Assembly (NCBI GenBank): GCA_035610365.1
Contig: CM069435.1
Span: forward strand, 11,335,123 to 11,399,122
Direction of reading: 5' to 3'
Source of the DNA: Aquatica leii
Taxonomy: Eukaryota; Arthropoda; Insecta; Coleoptera; Lampyridae
Length of the DNA stretch: 64,000 nucleotides
The translations under genes and the position numbers were made by a program. Positions within the stretch are counted from its first letter, which is position 1, and every line of letters starts with the position of its first letter. Below are positions 56,226 through 64,000 of this stretch, piece by piece. The notes under the pieces were generated by a model that saw only the letters and a program-made list of their open reading frames with translations, did no database searches and was not told the DNA's origin.

Positions 56226-57325
56226 CTGTATATTCGTAATTGAATTGAAGTTAGTCATTTCTCGGCGCCATCTATCGAGCATCGTTGGTCCCTTCCGTTC
56301 GACAAAACGGATAAGTGATTTTTACTTTCACGTTGTGTTACATAAAATATGCCTGTTTGAGTTAATCTTGATTTCTTAAAAGATCCACGTGTTGTGGCAC
56401 GATGTATCATGAAAACATCTGTAATTAGTTAAATTATTCAACGCAGGGTAAGTTTCTTCTATTCTTTTTCGGATTAAAGATAATTTCCATGTCGTTTCCT
56501 TAGCGCCACGTACTACCTCCCAAATGCAAGTTTCTTTGTCTGTAAAAGTTTAAACATCGACGCTGGAAAAATTCTAAAAGGAAGCATTGGACCTACAAGT
56601 ACTGCAACACGAGAGCAGATACGATTAATATTTCTATTCAGAAGCAAAGGACGTTTAACTAGTACCACCTTGGACGATACTGCATATGTAAGAGCATACA
56701 ATACGCTCGAGTTCTCTTACCTTTTATCAATGTTACTTTTACCTGTTGTAGAGTTTGTCAGTCACCAGGTAGACACGATTATTTTTAGGCAGTTTGATTA
56801 TAGGAAGCCAGTAAGAAAACGTTTTCTGAAAGTAAGTCTGGATCTCGATAAGTCAAATTTTGATTTTAACTATTTGCTGTCGCTATGGTGCTTCTCACTA
56901 ATCATATTTGTTAATCACGTCCAATTTATGAGTCCTGGCTGTTACACTTTTTAAGTGTATTGTGAGTTGCCGATACTTCTGATGTTTTAGAACCAACATA
57001 TATTTGTACTCAAACTAAATTTACTTACTATGATGCTATCGAATTATCTATTTGTTATTGATCGTAATTTTAATCATAAGTTATCCTAAAGTACAATTGA
57101 TGGTAACCATTTGGGTTCTTTCTTCGATTCCTCCAACTTTACAAACCTTAAAATTTAATACAAGCTTCGAGCCTCCTGTGCTGATTTAACAGGAGCTGTA
57201 TCTGCGAGACGAGATCTGGCGCCCATTAAAATAAACTTATCAGTTAGACTTGGTATTGTTTCAATCAAATTAATGACAAACCAAATCTTTCTAGTCTGCA
57301 AGCTTTTACTTAATCTTGCATAACA
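56225..57325 (+). mobile_element. LTR family A, copy 5 (5' part displaced by LINE)
   Basis: Shares CTGTATATTCG, TCGGCGCCATCTATCGAGCA, CGCAGGGTAAG (56446), CCTTAGCGCCACGT-CTACCTCC and GAGATCTGGCGCCCATTAAA (57211) with the family. The right end near GCATAACA (57325) is decayed. The start is replaced by the minus-strand LINE. Confidence 0.6.
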
Positions 57326-59514
57326 TGTTTTGTATTCTTGCTTGCTAAGTTCTTTAAAGAAATAGTCTATCTGCTATCCACATTTATTTTCTATCCAACT
57401 GTAGCATTTCTTTTAAATTTGCATAAATAACAATCTATAGTTCCATTTGCATATAAAGTGATATTATTTACTGTATACAAAACACGTACAATAAAGTCAA
57501 GATTTATTAAAATTACAAAAGAATAAAATGATACATATAGCGGCTCGATCTTGTTAGTGTATAAAATTCAAGAAATTACAAAGCTGCTATTTTGCAAGAA
57601 AGCTGTTAGTAGAGATAGAATATTCATCTAGGGAGCTAATTACTTAACTGATCTTTGCATACACAACGCTTATAAACATTTACGACACAAAGTTATTGTT
57701 ATCTTTTGAAGAAGTTGAAAAGCTCGATTTTATAACGTTCCACTCGTATTCGGATTGCTTCTCTTATTAACACTAAGATATGCTAATACCCTTCAAACAT
57801 TGCGCGTGTTTAAACTTTAATTATAATTGTATTGCCTTGTACGTAATTAATAAAGCAACGTAGCACATTCAAGTGCTTCGAGTAAAGACGATTTGCTTGG
57901 AAATACTAGTTGCCTTAAAGGAATGTCCTAATCGGGTATTTCAGGTATTTATCTTCATTAGTTTTCAAATGCATATCGGTTTAGTTTACGTGTGACATTT
58001 AGTCGTTCTATAAAGCAGGTTCAAAATATAATCCGAGCTTATTCTCCCTTAACTTAAGTCTTTCATGAATTTTCGAAATTTCTCCGTACCTGGTAGAGGC
58101 GCTTAAACATAATTCAAGACGGTATAAGCAGAGTTTTGATTTAAACAGTCGAGATTTTTTAAATTTATACATATGTCGACTATTATTAAAGGTCGTTAAG
58201 ATTTTAATCGACAGTTTTAATGCGAGAGTTTAATGGAAAAACAAGTGTCGTTGTTAATGTTAGTTGTTAGAATATAAATACACGCAAACTTTTGAAACGT
58301 TAATAAATAGCAGTTTACACATGATTCAAACAGTCAAATGTTTGATATAACACACTATAAATTGCGCTAATCGGCTTTACGCCGGAAGAAACTACACATG
58401 CTCTAACAAATATCTAAAATAAAACAAATTCTGTCAAAAGATTTTCATAATTAAATTTTCTAGTAAATTAAATCAAGAAACAAAGAAATGTTTTCAATTA
58501 GTTGTCCTTAATTTCACAAAGGTTCGCAGAATTCGAATAAATACAAAAGGAAAATTAAGAAGCACGGCCGTATGAGAAAAATAAAACAAAACAATATCGA
58601 TTTTGTACTAATTAAAATCACAGAACAGAAAGAATATTAAACTTAGTCATTAAAATAAAATCGGAAAACTGGGAAATCTGATTAGTTTCGTCATGTACTT
58701 TTGCCAATCATTTTACTTCATTTATACTAAAAATAAAAATATTTTTTGTAAAAATATAGATGCAAACAAACCTGATTTGCTATATGATGTTAGAAAGCAA
58801 GCAACCCCTTCAAACTACAAGTTTTTTTATGTAACTTTGAAACAAGATCGAATTTATTATTATTTATTATCTGAGGAGACAGTATCGTATACAAGAATGG
58901 ATCTACGATACCTCAGTTTCAGTGCAAAATAATATTTTAACACAAAAAACGTCGAAGAAAATATATTGCATCTCAACAATGCACAATTTTCCAATATTAT
59001 TGTAGTAAATCGTTAGAACTACTAAAAATAACTATTATGAACCAATTAGTTGACCAATACAAGAGTCTGAAAAATTGTTATTAATACTTTCCGTGCAACG
59101 TAATTCCGAATGATAATATATTAGAATTTAGATTTATCAAAAACACCGCTTACAGCTTATGTTAAAAGTTTTTTGATATAGTTTGCGCGCTGTATAAATT
59201 TTGTCCTCAATTGTCAATTTTACATATGGAAATATATTAATTTTATTTTCATATTGAGGTTGAGGAAAACAGCACGTGAAAACTAACCTTGCGCCCAGTG
59301 AGATCTTCATTTTTAAATATCGAATATCATGCTTGTTCTAAATGAGTAAATTAACTAAGATTCGTATGTGTTACCTGTGAAAGTTTCGCTGGGGTAAGAA
59401 TTAATTTCTATTTTTACGACGCAATTTAATTTGCTTGTATTATCATAGGAACTTGGATCACCGCTACGTGTCGGTGCCTTTGGACTTGTAAATGTTTCTT
59501 AATTACATCTGTTT
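57326..59514. other. AT-rich stretch without recognised gene
   Basis: No domain or repeat recognised except GATATAGTTTGCGCGCTGTA (about 59177), which is echoed at 62522-62545. The 79-codon frame at 58693-58932 has no recognised domain. Confidence 0.45.
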
Positions 59515-60153
59515 TAGTGATGTGTAGTTCCTGAACGAAGTAGTTCAATTGTACTGGTTTTTTCAGTGAACTAAATATACTTTCTATTTTAATAATAATT
59601 TTGATAATGTCAATACTTTTCTCTTCTGCACTATATTGGCTGCACGGTCTTTTCCCACAGTATTTATGTCGATTAATTATTTTGATATTCGTTACTGGAC
59701 GATGATTATTATACTCAATCTAAATTTGTTTGTACTTTGCGTAATCGATACTATTATTGCTCATGCAACTGTTTTATCATGTTTTGTAGTTGCTAATTAT
59801 TATTCTTTGAAAGGTGTCTACAAAAGAGATTAGAAAATCGGTTTTCCGTTCAGTTAAAACTTTTAACTAATTAAGATTACACCAGTTTTCAATAAGATTG
59901 TAAATTTGAAACGATGTTTAGTTATTAATTTATTAGGTGCCAGCACACCAATGCATCGCGCGTTGATCCCCTAATTTAAATACGAATTAAAATAGCAGAG
60001 TTAAATGTGAATTTGCACCACAAAATTTGTTTTATACATCCCTCTGTGCGTTGTCTTAAATGTCATAAAGAACTAGTACATTGTACTAGTTCAGTTTCTT
60101 AAACGAGACCTGGTGAACTAGTTCATAAAAAAGAACTAGAATTTCCATCACTG
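59515..60153. mobile_element. hAT-type miniature element (639 bp) with 8-bp target duplication
   Basis: Left end TAGTGATGTGTAGTTC, right end whose reverse complement is CAGTGATGGAAATTCTAGTTC. CAGTGATG-type ends are typical of several hAT groups. Flanks ATCTGTTT (59507-59514) and ATCTCTTT (60154-60161) match at 7 of 8 bases, the hAT duplication length. The subterminal region repeats GAACTAGTTC-like words (60070-60140). No transposase gene inside. Confidence 0.75.
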
Positions 60154-60161
60154 ATCTCTTT

Positions 60162-62899
60162 CGAGTCGATAACTTGGAGCACGCATGAATACGAACATTT
60201 AATATAAATAATCTTAAGAATCAATTTGGGGTCAAGTTGATGGAAGATGTGTGAGATGGACGATTAATATCGAAAATTCAGTGGCACACCTGCTTAGTTA
60301 TCAGTGAACAAGTTAGTTGGAAGCTTGGCGAATTCTATTTCGCAACATTACTTATAATATATATATCTGCTTCTTACTGTTTTCAACAATTTTACGAGGT
60401 TGGTTTGTATATGCGATTATCTAATTGCATATCAGAAAACAACCGTAAGTAATCTCTTTTCAGTGCACTTTTAATTATTTTCTAATTAGCACATTGAGTA
60501 CTATCTACGACTGCCGCCTACACTAACTTACGGTTAAATTTACTTAACAACCTGGTGAGTGTATAAAGCATGGTCGGTGTCGTTTTTATTTAAGATCATA
60601 GCAAATTTTCCGTTTCTAGACAGTTTTTGGTTCACATTCGACGATTAACAATACCTTTTTCCCTTCTTTGGTATGGTTTTTTGTTCTTCTCTTGATACTA
60701 TTAAGAAGTTAGTTAAGTAATGAAAACTAATCGGTATTTACCTTACAATCTTAATGTGAAAACTAATTGTTTAGTCAGTTCATTCCTTACTTTCTTATCA
60801 CTTCTTCTTTGTTTCTTTGCTCGACGCCCTTGTTCGGCAGTTGATTGAAGACTGTAGAATAGTCATGTAGTAGTCTGCTGAGAGATCGTGATCCTTACTT
60901 AACGAGTAACTCATACTTGTTTTTCAATCTGGTGATACTTTTTTCTTTTGTTCATCTCTATACGTTCTTACAGTTATAACCACATCTTTTTCAATCTCCT
61001 TTGTTTTGTTTTTTCTTTAAGTTTGGTTTCTACTAGTTCAACACTGGTTTTTCTGTGTTAATTACCATCTTTAGATTTTATCATTGATATCATTTGATAC
61101 TTATTTCATAAAGTGTTTTTATTCTGTTTGCCAGAGACTCCTCGTCATATAAACTCTCAGTCATTGAATATTAGCAAATGATCGATTAGTGACCAACGCT
61201 CTTTACTTTTCAGATACGTCCTCCTAGATTTTTGTAGTTTACTTTTTGTACCTACACACATATTAATCAACCCATAGACATCGGTGTCTGTCAGCTTTTT
61301 TCATTGGTCTTTGTTTTGTAGAACCAATCTTTTCTCGTTAATTGTTGACGTTGACTTAGTTGAGAATTTTAAGGCACATTTGGTGTTGCATTTAAGGATT
61401 CTTTCTTCTGGTTTACATTTCTTACCTTAAAAGCATCTTTTACCGCAGACTTAACATGATTTGTGTTCTCTTATTATTGACTCTAGGTCATGGAATCTTT
61501 AGTAAGGACAACAGACACAAGGATATAAAATATCCTACTGAATTTTTGGTGTTCTCATCTATCTCTATTCAAACTACTGTTACAATTTAAATATAAAACA
61601 AAATTCGGATACTATGTGTCTGGTGGATTAACTGAAGACGACGAGGTAATTAGTAAATTAATGAAAATAAGCGGTGGTAATTGCAGTTGAAAATTATTTT
61701 AGATTAACACCAGTTTTCAAATGTGTGTCTTTACATTAAATAGAAGACTACTATCAATTAGATAATTAAAACTGGTTCGATTTACAACAAAGTTCAGTAC
61801 ATTATGGTGATCGAAGGGTAGATTAAGATACTACGGAGTTCCTTTTGTAATTCTAACAGGATGATATGACGGAACTAACGTCGTAAATAACGCTACGGAT
61901 AGCTCGTTACGCTGTCCAGACGTCGGGGTTATTAATCGGTGCTGACAATAAGGGTAAACGCCTTTCAGTGGCGCCAAAGAGAGCACGTTACGCTTGCTGA
62001 AAATTGCGTGGAGAGTTTTAATACTGACCCCTAACGCCAACATGTTCTTTTACGTTTGTTGTTGGTGGTAAAAAAAAAATTAAAAGCGTATTAGAAGACT
62101 ACTGCTCTCGTTCAGTTATGTACAGGTATGGTAACTTGAGGTATTTTTACTAACGGTTAAAACTAAATAAGAATTCGAGCTGAAACAAAAAGAAAACTAA
62201 CAATCTAACTCGGTGTTGGAAAATCAAATGGCAGAATAATAAAACGGTATGCATTATAATGAACCTCACGATTAAAGTCGGAGTTAAAATTAAAAGTTCC
62301 CTCTATGATGCAGACGTCAGTTTTATATACTGCACGGTATGTGTGGTATCAAATAGAATTTGTAACCTGTGACATAAAAGTTGATTGCAGATAAAACATT
62401 GGAAATTTCCTGTTAAATTTAACTAAATGTAATAGTTAAATACTTAAAAGGAAAATAGTGACAGACATTTTTGTACTCTTACAGTGTGTCTCAAACTAAG
62501 TGAGCGTATAAAATCTTTTGGTATAGGTTGTGCACTGTATGAATTTTGTCCCGGAACGCCCCCTTACTACATTCAGAATGTTTACTGTACTTTTTTTTTG
62601 ACATATACATAGATATTTATTATTAAAAAAGGCATTTCCGCTCAATATACGACCTTCATTTTTAAATATTCGCCTTCATCCACGTTATTGTGAGGGTTTC
62701 TCTGGGCGAATTGGGTCGCCGTTTTTTTTGGAAAACTGCATGTTAAGTCACGTACGATTGGGGAGATTAGTTACTTACACCAATGGCCAGGCGCAACTTG
62801 AGGTCAAGTCGAAGTATTTGGGTGATAGACGTTTAACTTGAAGATATACTTGCAATGTTATGAGTGACAGGCGTTTAGAAGTTTGACGCATTCGGGGTC
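60162..62899. other. AT-rich stretch with pyrimidine-rich core
   Basis: From about 60600 to 61500 the plus strand is T/CT-rich, a mirror of the purine-rich tract at 2.4-4.4 kb, though no shared sequence was demonstrated. GGCGCCAAAGAGAGCACG (61972) could belong to a minus-strand LTR end. No gene recognised. Confidence 0.35.
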
Positions 62900-63571
62900 G
62901 TAAAGTTCATTAATTGAATTACAAGCGAATTGTATGTGATATCAATCTACATATAAGTTTTCTTCTTTCTTTCACGTTTAGCAATTTTAGGAGACGATTA
63001 AAGTATGCCAATAGCTATTAGCATAGCTAGACAATCATGAGGACAAATCCTTTATTATCCTTTAATTTGTGTAATTGTCAAACGTAAATAGGTACGACTT
63101 AGATATATGTGTTATCACGACTAATGTATCTAGATTTTCTTGTGTCATTACGGATTAAATTTATCACAAGTACGTTCTGCTTTTGATTGATTCGTATTAA
63201 GTTATACATTCGGATTGTAATACAGTAATTAGATGTACGAAGTGTTGCCCAAACTACGGGACCTGCAACATCATTCTTATCTGTCATATTTGTTAACGAA
63301 CTCTCAATTACCCATATATGTATAGTTCTGCATCGTTTTATATTAACCTCTTTATCTCGTTGTTAAAATTAATATATTTGCTGTTATAGTTGTGTGAAAT
63401 ATGTTTACCTTCATTGTTCGATAGATATAAACGAGATCTGCAATTAATATGTTCTCGTTTTGGCGCTTTTTGATTTATCTTAATTAGCACACCGAGGACC
63501 ATCTGGACCCTCTCTCCGAGATATTGAGCTAGCTGCCTGCCTCTAAGATAAGGGTAAATTCACGTAATAAC
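62900..63571 (+). mobile_element. LTR family B, copy 4 (partial, diverged)
   Basis: Shares GTGTTGCCCA (63243), GTTTTGGCGCTTTTTGATTT (63457), CCCTCTCTCCGAGA (63507) and a terminal CACGTAATAAC (63561) with family B. The 5' half is not recognisable. Confidence 0.5.
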
Positions 63572-64000
63572 CCAAATGGCCCGTTTGAAAGCAGGGCTGC
63601 TTGAAGTCGAAGCGCATGTTTATTTTTCTACGCAAAGCAAGAAAAGTAAGTGTTGAGTTTGCGAGAATCGGCTTTATTTTGTGTATGTTCGTACCATTTT
63701 TAAATTTAAAATAAAAAAGTAAAAAACTTAAAAAAAAAACAAAAAATCTAAAGTGATAAACAAAAATACCATCGGTTATAAGTTTTCTTAATAAACAAAT
63801 GGAGATTTATTTATAACACAAATCTTAAAATAAAAAAAAAATTATCAGCTCAAGTTTTTGGTAATAAAAAGAAAATGAAATTAACGAATAAAATTAACAT
63901 ATTAAATAAAACTAGACATTCAAAATAAAATACGTTGCAAAGAGGAATTTAAGCATTGACACAGTTCAAACCCAAAAAGTTCTTTGTTTTTATTTCCTCG
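63572..64000. other. AT-rich window end
   Basis: A-rich runs, no feature. Confidence 0.4.

Noticed and set aside
60070..60092. 23-bp GAACTAGTAC palindrome as an operator
   Set aside because: It lies within the subterminal region of the hAT miniature element, where similar words repeat; no reason to call it a host regulatory site.
13078..63470. TGGCGCCC words as tRNA-Lys primer-binding sites
   Set aside because: In family A copies the word lies inside the unit bounded by TGTTAC/GTAACA and the target duplication, so it is LTR-internal, and the bases after it do not match a tRNA 3' end beyond eight positions.
1..64000. tRNA or rRNA genes
   Set aside because: Looked for B-box (GGTTCGAATCC) and conserved rRNA words by eye; only partial chance matches such as GGTTCGAAGCC at 40196, with no cloverleaf.

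Overview
This window looks like repeat-rich, AT-rich intergenic or giant-intron DNA from an arthropod nuclear genome, most probably an insect. I judge this from the transposon mix: Penelope-like elements with GIY-YIG tails, piggyBac, PIF/Harbinger, mariner, pogo/Tigger, hAT-like genes, Gypsy-type LTR elements and several LINE clades. Short GT-AG introns (for example 54 bp at 37914) and the absence of bacterial operons, ribosome-binding sites, rRNA, tRNA or CRISPR arrays fit a eukaryote. Species is not claimed. I found no convincing intact host gene. The only possible traces are two candidate minus-strand exons (23114-23155 and 21707-21836) and a short RPA-like piece near 46.05 kb.

Layout. 0-2.3 kb: featureless AT-rich DNA. 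2.3-4.6 kb: an adenine/purine-rich tract between two ~110-bp direct repeats. 4.9-9.8 kb: a pile of dead elements (Penelope tails, an internally deleted mariner, a pogo/Tigger transposase, a LINE). 12-16.2 kb: copies of LTR family A around a Harbinger fossil; one copy carries a 77-bp minisatellite. 16.8-20.8 kb: Gypsy remnants (capsid fragment, integrase tail, two related LTR ends) plus a near-perfect foldback. 23.5-27.1 kb: an unnamed repeat (here family F) in inverted orientation around a piggyBac fossil. 28.1-33.6 kb: a Penelope tail, a solo LTR with perfect target duplication, and two LTR family B copies. 33.9-38.15 kb: a hAT-like gene fragment split by a 3,535-bp DNA transposon. 38.4-46.7 kb: a tiny Penelope insertion with a 15-bp target duplication, LTR family C, microsatellites, foldbacks, a pogo-like fossil on the minus strand, LTR family B and the RPA-like piece. 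47.6-50.4 kb: a 2.8-kb family A LTR swollen by a nested family C element and a 98-bp minisatellite. 50.5-57.3 kb: piggyBac, hAT-like and two LINE fossils, then another family A LTR. 59.5-60.15 kb: a 639-bp hAT-type miniature element. The end is LTR remnants and AT-rich DNA.

The best candidate for an under-described system is the 34310-37844 transposon. It has 36-38 bp terminal inverted repeats, a probable 3-bp CAT target duplication, at least seven subterminal copies of a CCTTAGCNNAANNNGNCGTATCTCA-like box, and one long gene (627 uninterrupted codons, with three stops further upstream). The protein belongs to a family usually left as uncharacterised in insects. It has two Cys pairs and an acidic pattern (CADLEKV, LWLDNCTAQSKNW, DSFHHRVE) that could be an RNase H-like transposase core. 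Removing the element plus one CAT rejoins the interrupted hAT-like reading frame exactly (LAHRIH | RVCEF).

No genes here work together as a pathway. The relationships are nesting, inversion and target-site duplication among mobile elements. Boundaries marked approximate were found by eye.
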